This document shows positions 55,647 to 64,000 of a stretch of DNA of 64,000 nt, in pieces. The notes under the pieces were generated by a model, which saw only the letters and a list, made by a program, of their open reading frames with translations, was not told where the DNA came from and did not search any database. A program made the translations under genes and the position numbers. Positions within the stretch are counted from its first letter, which is position 1. Every line of letters begins with the position of its first letter. Source of the DNA: Propionispira arboris (GTDB taxonomy: Bacteria > Bacillota > Negativicutes > Selenomonadales > Selenomonadaceae); the NCBI RefSeq assembly GCF_900109225.1, contig NZ_FNZK01000004.1:1-64000 (forward strand), written 5' to 3'.

Positions 55647-57692
55647 TTAGGATTTAAAATGATGAACCATTTCTTCGAGGGATTGTGCCATATCGGCAAA
55701 TTGACCGATTGCAGCCGTTACTTCTTCAGCAGATGCAGCTTGTTCTTCACTGGCAGCAGATATGTTATTGATGGTTTCACTGTTTTGCTGTGATAAGATA
55801 TGGATATTTTCAACGCTGTGCAAGGCTTGCTCACATAAACTATTTTGCTGGGTTGCTTCCTCTGTTATTACCATGGCTTGTTTTTCGGCATTTAAAACTG
55901 CATCGACGATTTCCTTGAAAGAATTTCCGAGCTGCAATGCAGTTTGGGTACTTTTGTCGATATAGGAAAAATTCTGTTCGACGCCATTGATTGTATCGTT
56001 TGTCTGTGTTTCCACCTGAGCGATGATGGTTGTTATATTTTTGATGGCACTTGCTGATTCTTCGGCTAATTTTCTGACTTCGCTCGCAACTACGGCGAAT
56101 CCTTTTCCAGCTTCTCCCGCACGTGCTGCTTCAATTGCTGCATTGAGTGCCAAAAGATTGGTCTGTTTGGTAATGGTGGTAATCATCGCCGTAATGGAAT
56201 TGATTTCTTTCGCTTTTGCGCCTAAATCCGTCACATTGGTCACCGTAGTTTGTAAGATTGTTTTCATATGCTGTATTTGCTCAACATTTTGATTTACGAT
56301 ATCTTGCCCCTGTGTGGCAATCGTTGTACAATCATGTGTTGCGACAGCCACGGTTTGTGAAGTAACGCAGACCTCTGCACTGCAATGCATCAATTCGTGC
56401 AGCAGTGATTGGGCTGAGGCGGTTTCCTTGCTTTGTGACTCGATCTGCTTGGCAGCACTTTGGAGTTCGATTGCGACATGCTGAATTGAATCACTGGATT
56501 GTTCTGTGTTTAAGGCTACCTGACTTGCCGATTCAGCCATCTTGCTGGCGGAGTCTTTTACTTTATGGACAATATCACGTAAACTGGACAACATCATATT
56601 AAAAGCACGCGCTACGGAACCCAGTTCATCTTGTCGTTTATTTTCTAATGTTACGGTTAAGTCACCAGTCGCTGCAATTGCCGTACAAATATGTAACTCC
56701 TTTAATGGTGCTAGTGCTTTACGTGTTACAAAAAGACCAATACAAACAAAAATACAAGTTAAAAGCAGTGCAGTTCCTAAACTCTCTTCGATTAGTGTAT
56801 TGACAGCAGCCAGCGCAACATCTTTAGAATATAAAGATACAACGACCCAGTCTGTATGTTCTACCGGACGGTAGGAAACAAGAAAATCTTGTCCACGCAC
56901 ATTGCTTATAGCCTTGCCGGTTTTCTTTTGTACGGCCTCGGTATAGATCGGCTCGGGCAGAGAAGTTCTATTGTCTACAGAAGCAGAGTCTGTTTGATTG
57001 TATAAAGGGATGGTGTTTTTGTCGAGCAAAACGATTGAATACCCAGGATTTTGCGATAGAATTTGTTCAATGAGTGTTTGAAGGTTATTAAGGGACAGCG
57101 TGGCACCAATAATTCCAACGGGTTTATTGCCATCTCCTTTTATTTGTGTCGTACCGATTATTGTCAATTTTTGTGTAACCTTGCTTGGTAGTGGATCCGA
57201 AAATGCTGTTGTGCCTTGCATGGCTGATTGAAAATAAGGTCGGTCTGCTATATTGATCGGGGCGGCAGTGTCACTGCGTGCTATCTGCTGCCCGTTCGTA
57301 TCTGTAACAAATAATGGTTCAGAGCTTCCATAAAAAGCTTGAACGGATGCGAGGTATTGTTTCGTAAGAATCGGGTCCATGCTGCGTAGTTCATTTTTCT
57401 TGCTTATAGCAAGCAGAAAATTTTGCTTGCTAAGTATGTACGAACCTACATCACTGGCAACTCGTTCGGCAACCTTGTTATTTTTCTCAATGGCTGCATC
57501 TGTTAGACTGTTGGAAATTTCATGTGTAAAGAGCAGGCCGATTAGTAAAATCGGGATTGAACAGGTTAAAATGGTATACACAGCACTTTTGGTCAGCAAA
57601 GATGATTTGTTCAAATTTTGATAACTTAAATTTGGCCTTTTTTTTAAATTTATTTTAGATAGGAATTTTCCATATAAATTTGAAACTTTCAT
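55647..57692 (-). CDS. Methyl-accepting chemotaxis protein, dCache-HAMP-MCP
   Basis: This 681-residue receptor resembles the 45803 receptor in plan: a 35-residue cytoplasmic lead, TM1 (about residues 38-58), an extracellular double-Cache sensor (about 60-305; [22 protein letters not shown] and [23 protein letters not shown]), TM2 near 310-330, HAMP (about 333-385), and the signalling domain with [39 protein letters not shown]. It ends in [20 protein letters not shown] at 57692 is chosen because AAGGAG is 8 nt upstream, against a longer frame. It is the only long gene on the - strand between 19 kb and the end. Confidence 0.92.
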   Translation of the reverse strand: MKVSNLYGKFLSKINLKKRPNLSYQNLNKSSLLTKSAVYTILTCSIPILLIGLLFTHEISNSLTDAAIEKNNKVAERVASDVGSYILSKQNFLLAISKKNELRSMDPILTKQYLASVQAFYGSSEPLFVTDTNGQQIARSDTAAPINIADRPYFQSAMQGTTAFSDPLPSKVTQKLTIIGTTQIKGDGNKPVGIIGATLSLNNLQTLIEQILSQNPGYSIVLLDKNTIPLYNQTDSASVDNRTSLPEPIYTEAVQKKTGKAISNVRGQDFLVSYRPVEHTDWVVVSLYSKDVALAAVNTLIEESLGTALLLTCIFVCIGLFVTRKALAPLKELHICTAIAATGDLTVTLENKRQDELGSVARAFNMMLSSLRDIVHKVKDSASKMAESASQVALNTEQSSDSIQHVAIELQSAAKQIESQSKETASAQSLLHELMHCSAEVCVTSQTVAVATHDCTTIATQGQDIVNQNVEQIQHMKTILQTTVTNVTDLGAKAKEINSITAMITTITKQTNLLALNAAIEAARAGEAGKGFAVVASEVRKLAEESASAIKNITTIIAQVETQTNDTINGVEQNFSYIDKSTQTALQLGNSFKEIVDAVLNAEKQAMVITEEATQQNSLCEQALHSVENIHILSQQNSETINNISAASEEQAASAEEVTAAIGQFADMAQSLEEMVHHFKS

Positions 57693-57980
57693 TATCACAG
57701 CTCCTTGTTTTCTTTTTGATGTTAGCATGATTTATTTCAGAGCGGAAGGTAATTTGCGAAAGCTTAACCGTTTCTTTGCCAAATCTTAACATGAAATAAA
57801 ATGAAAATTCGTTATATATTAGGTTGAGACGCATATCGGGTTTTTATTTATAAGTGATTATAGAGCAAAAAGTCCTGTATTTCCTAGAAAATTAAAGATT
57901 TTCGCTGAAAAGCATATACGATGCATTCAAGTTATGATAGAATAATATAAGAAATGACATGCGGGAGAAGGTTGATTTTA

Positions 57981-58892
57981 GTGGAATTCCGTCAATTGGA
58001 ATATTTTCACACAATTAGTAAATTAGAAAATTTTACACGAACAGCAGAGGTCTTGCATGTATCACAACCGTCTGTCACAAAAGCGATTAAAGCCTTAGAA
58101 GCAGAACTGAAAGTGCTATTGATTGACCGAAGCCAAAAACATGTTGTGCTGACTCCGGAAGGAAGAGCTTTTTTACTTCATGTTGATAAGATACTTTGGG
58201 CAATTGATGAAACGAAACAAGATATGATGCGTTTTCAGAAAAATAAATATGGGACGGTGCATTTAGGTGTCCCACCGATGATAGAAGCCTATGTATTTCC
58301 TAATTTATTTACAAGTTTTAAGCAGGATTATCCGAATATCCAATTGGATGTTATTGAGTATGGAGATTCAACTGAAATACAGACAAAGATTGATGATGGA
58401 GAACTGGATTTGGGGATTATTTTAGGCGAAGAACGCGCTGGACAGCACAAACTTACGATTATGCAGGATCAAATGAGTCTTTGTGTTGATCATGACCATC
58501 GGCTAAAAGATGAAAAAACAGTGAGCTTTGACCAACTGAAAAAAGAAAAATTTATTTTACAGCAGCCCAATACCTATCAATATAAAGCAATTTATGCACG
58601 GTGTATTGAAAATGATTTTACGCCGGATATTTTATTGTGTACATCACAGCTTAAAACCATCAAGCAGTTGATTGCGAATAAAGTTGGAATTTCATTGCTA
58701 TTGGATCTGGTTACACGTAATGAAACTATTTTTTCTCGTGTAGCTATTATGCCACCGATGCTGGTTGATATTTCGCTTATCTGGAGTCAGGATAAATGTT
58801 TATCGCAGGCAGGTCAGAGCTTTGTTGAATTTATTCAGGAACATACAAAATCAAAAAAATTCGATAATTTTTTGAATAATACTTCGGTATAA
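57981..58892 (+). CDS. LysR family transcriptional regulator
   Basis: This 303-residue regulator has an N-terminal winged HTH (EFRQLEYFHTISKLENFTRTAEVLHVSQPSVTKAIKALEAEL, about residues 2-43) and a C-terminal effector-binding domain with the VHLGVPPMIEAYVFP start typical of LysR (CysB/CbbR/CynR-like) proteins. The effector is unknown. GTG 57981 gives the conserved FRQLEYF start; the spacing to GAAGG is 9 nt. No divergent target gene is adjacent: the leftward neighbour is the chemoreceptor gene, whose start is 289 nt away. Confidence 0.9.
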   Translation: MEFRQLEYFHTISKLENFTRTAEVLHVSQPSVTKAIKALEAELKVLLIDRSQKHVVLTPEGRAFLLHVDKILWAIDETKQDMMRFQKNKYGTVHLGVPPMIEAYVFPNLFTSFKQDYPNIQLDVIEYGDSTEIQTKIDDGELDLGIILGEERAGQHKLTIMQDQMSLCVDHDHRLKDEKTVSFDQLKKEKFILQQPNTYQYKAIYARCIENDFTPDILLCTSQLKTIKQLIANKVGISLLLDLVTRNETIFSRVAIMPPMLVDISLIWSQDKCLSQAGQSFVEFIQEHTKSKKFDNFLNNTSV

Positions 58893-59006
58893 AAATTTAA
58901 AAATATTGCCAAAACTGCAAATTGATCAAGAGATTGCGCTTGTTTTTGGCGATTGCTGATAAAAAAGTACATTTTTGACGGAGCGGGAGGTCTTCTTTGT
59001 TTTAGA

Positions 59007-59034
59007 TTGACATTGAAAGGGCTGGACTTATTAA
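59007..59034 (+). promoter_or_regulatory. Putative promoter of the GGDEF/EAL operon
   Basis: TTGACA (59007-59012), 16 nt, TATTAA (59029-59034), 94 nt ahead of the gene. Confidence 0.4.
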
Positions 59035-59127
59035 AAAAATGAACTTATAATAATGATTATATTAGAATGTAAAAATTTTATGAGCATTCTTTTATGATAT
59101 TGAAATTGGTTTGGGGTTGTTGGTTAC

Positions 59128-61449
59128 ATGCTTAAAGGACACAGTGCAAACAGACAAGCTTTAACTATCATTTATGTATTACTTTTTGCCTGTATTATTT
59201 CTTGTATCTATTATGTAAGTAGTGTTCGATCAGCAATACAGCAAAATTTTACACAGGAAATTGACACTTTGCTTACGCAGCGGACGGATATGATTCAAAA
59301 TCGAATTGAAGTCGATCAGAGGCGGCTTGTTGAAGGTGCGGCACGGATCGGGAAAAATAATTATTTCAATGATCAAAAAGCACTCCAAAATTATTTAAGT
59401 ACTTATTCGAATCAACATGATTATAAAGAACTAACTGTCAGCAAAGCCGATGGAACGACCATTGCAGCAGATGGTATAAGGCAAAACATTAAGGAGGAAG
59501 CTTATTTTAACGAAGCGATGTCTGGGGAATATTCAATTTCCAAACCGTTTCAAGATCCTTTGACGCATGAGCGATTTATTATTTACAGCGTTCCACTGGT
59601 TTTAAATGGAAAGATTGTCGGTACGGTGAATATGACAAAATCAGTTCGAATCATTGAGTCGGAACTACTAAATAATTTTTATGCGCAAGATGGAACTTGT
59701 TACATAATGGATGCGGCAGGAAATGTGATTTTAAATTCGCCAAGTCGCAGCGGTGATCATGAATCGTTTAATTTATATAACCGAATGACGAGTGAAGAAG
59801 TAACAGCAAATGAGAATTTGGTACTTGTGGATAAGATCAAAGCTGATTTGGCAGCTGGTAAATCGGGTATTGTGCTTAGTCCGGTCAACGGTGTTCCAAC
59901 TTACATAGGGTATCATAAAGTTGGTGGTGAAATAAACAATTGGATTTTGTTGACCTTTGTTGATACAAATACAGTAATGTCAAAAGGACAACAGTCTTTA
60001 ATGAAGACGATGGTTTTATGTGGATTGATTGTCACTTGCCTTATGGGGATGGCATTATATATCCTTTACATACGAGATAAAGCACAGCGTGGTATTGAAA
60101 AATTAGCCTATATTGATTCGTTGACAGGCATCGATAATGTAAATCGATTTCGGGTTCGAGCAGCGCAGCTCTTGGGAAAATATGCCGTAGATCAGTATGC
60201 GCTTGTTTCGTTGGATATTCAAAATTTCAAATATATTAATGAGACCTACGGATATCCTGCTGGCGATAAAATATTGATTTCATTGGCTCATGTGATTAAA
60301 CGTAAGATGAACGACCGAGAAGCCTGTGCTCGTGTTTCAGGTGATAAATTTATCCTTTTATATGAGCTGGACGATAAAAAATTCACTCGATATCATGCGA
60401 TGGTTAAATCTTATATGCAGGACCATTTATATGAGTCAATACATATGAATATTTCACTTCATATTACCGCAGGAGCTTATCTGATACCACCACAGAAAAC
60501 GGATTGTCAAGCTAATATTGATGAACCACTGATCAACCTGTATGAGGCAGAAAAACGTCCCCTGAAATCAGCCATCATGTCGATGATTGATAAGGCAAAT
60601 TTAGCCCAAAAAGCGGGACGGGATAATGCAGTGGAATCTCTGCATTGTTATGATGATGCACTGATGCAGACATTTGTACATCAAAATGAAATGGAAGCAA
60701 TGATGAAAGGTGCTCTGAAAAATGGTGAATTTAAGGCTTATTTACAACCTAAGTTTAATTTAAAAACACTGGAAATTGTTGGTGCAGAAGCTTTAGTACG
60801 ATGGATTTCACCCGTGAAAGGCTTTATGAGGCCTGATGAATTTGTGCCGATTCTAGAGAAAAATGGTTTTATTATTGAAATCGATTTTTATATTTTGGAA
60901 GAGGTTTGTAAGAAAATCAGAGAATGGCTTGATAATGGACTTTTGCCGATACCCATTTCGGTCAATCAGTCGCGTGTTCATATTAATCAGCCTTTTTATA
61001 TGGAACGACTGGCAGGCGTACTGAAAAAATATAATATTCCAGCTAAATTTATTGAAATGGAATTAACGGAAAGTATGTTTTTTGATAATACTTCCCGTTT
61101 GATTCAAATGATGAAAGAGATGCATGGGCTTGGAGTATCTATTTCAATGGATGATTTTGGTTCAGGGTATTCATCTTTGAATTTGCTAAAAGAATTACCG
61201 GTAGATACGCTGAAAATTGACAAGGTGTTTCTGGATGAGACAGCTAATTCAGAACGAAGCCAAATTATTATTGCTCAGGTTGTAGAAATGGCCCGAAAAC
61301 TGGGAATGGAAATTGTTTGTGAAGGGGTAGAAACCCAGGAGCAAGCTGAATTTTTGCGGGGGATTTCTTGTGATATTGCACAAGGTTTCTTATATGCAAA
61401 ACCAATGGCTATGGAAGAATTTGATTCGTTTCGTAAGCAAAGCAGTTGA
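59128..61449 (+). CDS. dCache-GGDEF(degenerate)-EAL c-di-GMP phosphodiesterase
   Basis: This 773-residue membrane sensor has TM1 (about residues 13-32), an extracellular dCache domain (about 35-285), TM2 (about 292-312), a GGDEF domain in which the active site reads SGDKF instead of GGDEF, and an intact EAL domain (about 525-770): EALVRW, the ESMFF Glu, MDDFGSGYSSLN and IDKVFLDE. It should therefore hydrolyse c-di-GMP to pGpG; the degenerate GGDEF part may bind GTP or be structural. The response regulator gene begins 14 nt after the stop, so they are one operon. Confidence 0.9.
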   Translation: MLKGHSANRQALTIIYVLLFACIISCIYYVSSVRSAIQQNFTQEIDTLLTQRTDMIQNRIEVDQRRLVEGAARIGKNNYFNDQKALQNYLSTYSNQHDYKELTVSKADGTTIAADGIRQNIKEEAYFNEAMSGEYSISKPFQDPLTHERFIIYSVPLVLNGKIVGTVNMTKSVRIIESELLNNFYAQDGTCYIMDAAGNVILNSPSRSGDHESFNLYNRMTSEEVTANENLVLVDKIKADLAAGKSGIVLSPVNGVPTYIGYHKVGGEINNWILLTFVDTNTVMSKGQQSLMKTMVLCGLIVTCLMGMALYILYIRDKAQRGIEKLAYIDSLTGIDNVNRFRVRAAQLLGKYAVDQYALVSLDIQNFKYINETYGYPAGDKILISLAHVIKRKMNDREACARVSGDKFILLYELDDKKFTRYHAMVKSYMQDHLYESIHMNISLHITAGAYLIPPQKTDCQANIDEPLINLYEAEKRPLKSAIMSMIDKANLAQKAGRDNAVESLHCYDDALMQTFVHQNEMEAMMKGALKNGEFKAYLQPKFNLKTLEIVGAEALVRWISPVKGFMRPDEFVPILEKNGFIIEIDFYILEEVCKKIREWLDNGLLPIPISVNQSRVHINQPFYMERLAGVLKKYNIPAKFIEMELTESMFFDNTSRLIQMMKEMHGLGVSISMDDFGSGYSSLNLLKELPVDTLKIDKVFLDETANSERSQIIIAQVVEMARKLGMEIVCEGVETQEQAEFLRGISCDIAQGFLYAKPMAMEEFDSFRKQSS

Positions 61450-61463
61450 ATGGAGTGAAGAAA

Positions 61464-62159
61464 ATGCAGCAGACAATTTTAGTTGTGGATGATGATATAT
61501 CCATTCGTGAACTGCTCTTATATAATTTGAAGAATGCCGGTTATTTAGTCTTGACAGCCGCTGATGGGGTTAGTGCATTGCTGGCTGCAGAAGAAAAAGT
61601 GGATTTAATTTTATTGGATCTAATGATTCCGGGGTTGGATGGATTTGAAGTCTGCCGCAAGCTAAAAAGTCAAAATAAGACGGCACGAATCCCCGTGATT
61701 ATGCTTACTGCTAAGTCGGATGAAATCGACAAGGTCTTAGGACTGGAACTTGGCGCTGATGATTACATGACCAAACCATTTGGCATGCGGGAATTGATTG
61801 CGCGGGTTAAAGCCGTACTGCGCCGCAGCAATCGAGATGATTTACCGAATAGTGAGCTGATTGTCGGACCACTCAGAATCAATTTTTCGAGTTACGAAGT
61901 ATTTTTGAATCAAGAACTTTTGGCTCTGACACCGAAAGAATACGAATTATTAAAGTTGTTTTTAACAAATATTGGGAAAGCATATTCACGGGATGAACTG
62001 TTAGAGAAAATTTGGGGCTATGAATATTATGGTGATACACGTACGGTAGATGTTCATATTCGTCATCTTCGGGCCAAACTTGCCGAAGTTCCCAAAATAA
62101 GTGATGCGATTGAAACCGTGCGCGGTGTGGGCTATCGTTTTGCCATGAAAGATAAATAA
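61464..62159 (+). CDS. OmpR/PhoB-family response regulator
   Basis: This 231-residue regulator has a receiver (about residues 1-115: VVDDD acidic pocket, phosphorylated Asp in LILLDLMIPGLDGFEV, Lys in TKPFG) and a C-terminal winged helix DNA-binding domain (LTPKEYELLKLFLTNIGKAYSRDELLEKIWG to HLRAKL). It is PhoB/PhoP-like; Pho boxes directly downstream, in front of pstB, support phosphate control. The ATG at 61464 (GGAGTG 6-7 nt upstream) is preferred over a TTG that overlaps the EAL stop. A terminator follows the gene. Its likely sensor kinase ends at the window edge on the other strand. Confidence 0.9.
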   Translation: MQQTILVVDDDISIRELLLYNLKNAGYLVLTAADGVSALLAAEEKVDLILLDLMIPGLDGFEVCRKLKSQNKTARIPVIMLTAKSDEIDKVLGLELGADDYMTKPFGMRELIARVKAVLRRSNRDDLPNSELIVGPLRINFSSYEVFLNQELLALTPKEYELLKLFLTNIGKAYSRDELLEKIWGYEYYGDTRTVDVHIRHLRAKLAEVPKISDAIETVRGVGYRFAMKDK

Positions 62160-62170
62160 ACATCAGTCAA

Positions 62171-62213
62171 ACAAGGTATAGACAGTTTAAATTTGTCTAT
62201 ACCTTGTTTTTGT
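62171..62213. terminator. Terminator after the response regulator
   Basis: A perfect 14-bp stem ACAAGGTATAGACA/TGTCTATACCTTGT (62171-62184, 62194-62207) with T-rich tail. Confidence 0.92.
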
Positions 62214-62223
62214 TTACAAAAAC

Positions 62224-62240
62224 TTAACATTTGCTTAACA
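62224..62240 (+). promoter_or_regulatory. Pho box in front of pstB
   Basis: Two direct TTAACA repeats (62224-62229, 62235-62240), start-to-start 11 bp, match the Firmicute PhoP binding box TTAACA-N5-TTAACA. It lies 60 nt before pstB, so pstB-phoU are probably phosphate-starvation induced. Confidence 0.75.
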
Positions 62241-62301
62241 ACCTGTATTTAGTGGTATGGTATATTTCCTATAGCGAGTTTTTTGACTGGAGGAAATGAT
62301 T

Positions 62302-63057
62302 ATGGATTATAAAATGCAGGTGAAGAAGCTGAACTTATATTACGGTGAATCACAGGCACTAAAAAATGTATCGCTTGTCGTGAACCCACATTCAGTTGTG
62401 GCACTGATTGGTCCATCTGGCTGCGGTAAATCAACATTTTTGAAAACACTGAATCGGATGAATGATTTAATTGAACACGTGCGGATTGAAGGAGAAGTTT
62501 CACTCGACGGTGTTAACATATATCAACCAGATACAGATGTCGTGTATCTTAGAAAACGCGTTGGTATGGTTTTCCAGCGCCCCAATCCATTTCCTATGTC
62601 AATTTATGATAATATTGCGTATGGTCCCCGAATTCATGGGATAACCAACAAAGTGTTGATTGATGAAATTGTCGAACGCAGTCTTAAAGGAGCTGCTCTT
62701 TGGGAAGAAGTGAAAAATCGCCTTTCGGCATCGGCTATGGGGATGTCCGGGGGGCAGCAACAGAGACTTTGTATTGCCAGAGTCCTTGCTGTTGAACCAG
62801 AAGTACTTCTGATGGATGAACCATGTTCAGCACTTGATCCGATTTCGACTATGAAAATTGAAGAATTAGTGGCTGAATTAAAAGCAAAATATACAATAGT
62901 CATGGTTACGCATAATATGCAGCAGGCGGCCCGTGTTTCCGATTATACGGGTTTTTTCTTAAATGGTGAATTGATTGAACATGATCTGACAAATGTGATT
63001 TTCACAAAACCAGCGAATAAAAAAACAGAAGATTATATTACGGGTCGTTTTGGTTGA
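62302..63057 (+). CDS. pstB: Phosphate ABC transporter ATP-binding protein PstB
   Basis: This 251-residue ATPase energises high-affinity phosphate uptake. The PstB start [16 protein letters not shown] is clear; Walker A is GPSGCGKST, the signature [14 protein letters not shown] and Walker [19 protein letters not shown] 62302 is preferred over ATG 62296 because GGAGG is 7-8 nt before it. The permease and binding protein genes (pstSCA) are not in the window, so this pstB is isolated and must be served by genes elsewhere. Pho boxes precede it. Confidence 0.95.
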   Translation: MDYKMQVKKLNLYYGESQALKNVSLVVNPHSVVALIGPSGCGKSTFLKTLNRMNDLIEHVRIEGEVSLDGVNIYQPDTDVVYLRKRVGMVFQRPNPFPMSIYDNIAYGPRIHGITNKVLIDEIVERSLKGAALWEEVKNRLSASAMGMSGGQQQRLCIARVLAVEPEVLLMDEPCSALDPISTMKIEELVAELKAKYTIVMVTHNMQQAARVSDYTGFFLNGELIEHDLTNVIFTKPANKKTEDYITGRFG

Positions 63058-63086
63058 TTTCTGAAAAGACTAAGGGGGTAGAAATG

Positions 63087-63755
63087 ATGGTTAGAGTTAC
63101 ACGGCAAGGTTATATTGAAGAATTGGATCTCTTGCAGCAAAAGGTAACGGAGATGGGGCAGGCTGTCGATGTTGCTTTAGGATTAGCGATGCAGGCCTTG
63201 CTTGGTATGGATAAAGAGCTGGCGGAAAAAGTCATGAAGGAAGACGATATCATTGATGAGATGACGATTGGTATCGAAGATCGCTGCATGCTGCTCATTG
63301 CAAAACAACAGCCGATCGCCAGGGATCTGCGGGTCATTGCTACAGGTTTCAAAATTTCTACAGACTTGGAGCGGATCGGTGATCATGCCTATGATATAGC
63401 AAAGACAGTTTTGGAATTAGAGGGAGTACCTTTTGTTAAAAAATTGATTGATATTCCCAAAATGGCAGAAAGTGCCAGACGGATGACTGAGCTGGCCATT
63501 CGGGCTTACCAGACAGCCGATCTTAAATTGGCGGAAGAAGTTTGCCAGATGGATGATGAAATCGATTTATTGTTTGCTCGAACCTTTCATGAATTGTCGC
63601 AATTTGTTGGCGATGATGCTGTAAAAGTAAAACAAGCAACTCAATTGATTTTTGTGGCTCGTTATATTGAACGTATCGGTGACCATGCAACGAATATTGC
63701 TGAATGGGTCATTTATTTAGAAACAGCGGAACGTATTCGAAAACCTGAAAAATAA
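63087..63755 (+). CDS. phoU: Phosphate transport regulator PhoU
   Basis: This 222-residue PhoU links Pst transport to the PhoR/PhoB signalling pair and represses the Pho regulon when phosphate is plentiful. It has two repeats of the three-helix PhoU motif with the metal-binding EDxxD-type segments: KEDDIIDEMTIGIEDRCM and QMDDEIDLLFARTF, and the ERIGDHAYDI/ERIGDHATNI repeats near 103 and 199. ATG 63087 or 63084 may be used; 63087 lies 7 nt from AAGGGGGT. It is 29 nt after pstB. Confidence 0.94.
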   Translation: MVRVTRQGYIEELDLLQQKVTEMGQAVDVALGLAMQALLGMDKELAEKVMKEDDIIDEMTIGIEDRCMLLIAKQQPIARDLRVIATGFKISTDLERIGDHAYDIAKTVLELEGVPFVKKLIDIPKMAESARRMTELAIRAYQTADLKLAEEVCQMDDEIDLLFARTFHELSQFVGDDAVKVKQATQLIFVARYIERIGDHATNIAEWVIYLETAERIRKPEK

Positions 63756-63759
63756 GCAG

Positions 63760-63810
63760 AAAAGCCAATCCTAACTCGCTGGCTGCGAATTAGGATTGGC
63801 TTTTATTTTT
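63760..63810. terminator. Bidirectional terminator between phoU and the kinase gene
   Basis: A perfect 15-bp stem AAAAGCCAATCCTAA/TTAGGATTGGCTTTT (63760-63774, 63790-63804). Confidence 0.92.
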
Positions 63811-63811
63811 T

Positions 63812-64000
63812 TTATTTCGGTAGATAAAACGTAAAACTGGTGCCAACTTTGAGCTGGCTTTCGACAAAGATGTGACCGCCGAATAATTCAACGATAAATC
63901 GTACCAGTGAGAGACCTATACCAGACCCCCCGCTTGAATCAAGTCGGATGCGAGATTTATCAGCCCGATAAAAGCGTTCAAAAATGAAAGGCAGGTCTTC
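63812..64000 (-). CDS. Sensor histidine kinase, C-terminal fragment (cut by the window end)
   Basis: The last 62 codons of a histidine kinase can be read on the - strand, ending at TAA 63812-63814. The fragment ERFYRADKSRI contains the F-box, GGSGIGLSLV the G2 box of the ATP-binding HATPase_c domain, and GGHIFVESQLKVGTSFTFYLP the final strand. The 5' part lies beyond 64000. It is convergent with phoU and a good candidate partner (PhoR/WalK-like) of the 61464 regulator, but adjacency is the only evidence for that. Confidence 0.88.
   Translation of the reverse strand, partial: EDLPFIFERFYRADKSRIRLDSSGGSGIGLSLVRFIVELFGGHIFVESQLKVGTSFTFYLPK

Overview
The window comes from a low-GC (about 40%), AT-rich Gram-positive-type anaerobe of the Firmicutes/Bacillota. 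It carries CggR-controlled glycolysis, rapZ-yvcK-whiA, a SCIFF ranthipeptide locus, a pyridine-nucleotide-independent-looking thioredoxin reductase and Pho boxes of the TTAACA type. Gene content and style suggest Negativicutes, but that placement is an inference from memory, not a computed result. Almost all genes lie on the + strand.

Layout. 1-1390: a complete ISL3-type insertion sequence. 1.5-8.4 kb: two HAD phosphatases, rapZ-yvcK-whiA, a polysaccharide deacetylase and an unknown exported protein. 8.5-10.2 kb: the six-cysteine peptide SCIFF (46 aa) and its radical SAM maturase. 10.4-16.2 kb: cggR-gap-pgk-tpiA-gpmI with a promoter and a tandem operator-like repeat. 16.4-18.2 kb: a NifU-like scaffold protein and a GGGtGRT protein, convergent with a membrane-anchored RelA/SpoT-domain protein. 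19.5-27.4 kb: eno, pyk, secG, a carboxylesterase, a hotdog thioesterase, rnr, smpB and tmRNA (tag ANNDNYALAA). 27.7-28.2 kb: an Hsp20.

28.4-36.3 kb is a complete four-gene Wadjet (JetABCD) anti-plasmid system of the type II architecture. 36.4-37.7 kb is an encapsulin nanocompartment with its ferritin-like iron cargo, preceded by a promoter and two dyads. 38-39.4 kb is a BrnQ transporter. 39.4-41.9 kb is a c-di-GMP-I riboswitch whose terminator overlaps the aptamer, followed by a GGDEF response regulator and an HD-GYP protein: a self-sensing c-di-GMP module. Then come a POT peptide transporter, two poorly characterised proteins, a chemoreceptor, a radical SAM/DUF4130 DNA-metabolism pair, a DUF3783-like protein and a coiled-coil membrane protein.

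51.6-54.1 kb is a NitT/TauT-type ABC transporter whose binding protein is frameshifted at an A7 tract. 54.3-55.5 kb holds a thioredoxin reductase lacking the NADPH motifs, plus thioredoxin. A second chemoreceptor (- strand), a LysR regulator, and a dCache-GGDEF(degenerate)-EAL protein next to a PhoB/PhoP-like response regulator follow. The window ends with a Pho-box-preceded pstB-phoU pair and the C-terminal end of a histidine kinase on the - strand.

The most notable systems are Wadjet, the encapsulin, the riboswitch-controlled c-di-GMP module and SCIFF. All belong to known families; I found no convincing wholly undescribed system. No tRNA, rRNA or CRISPR array was recognised.
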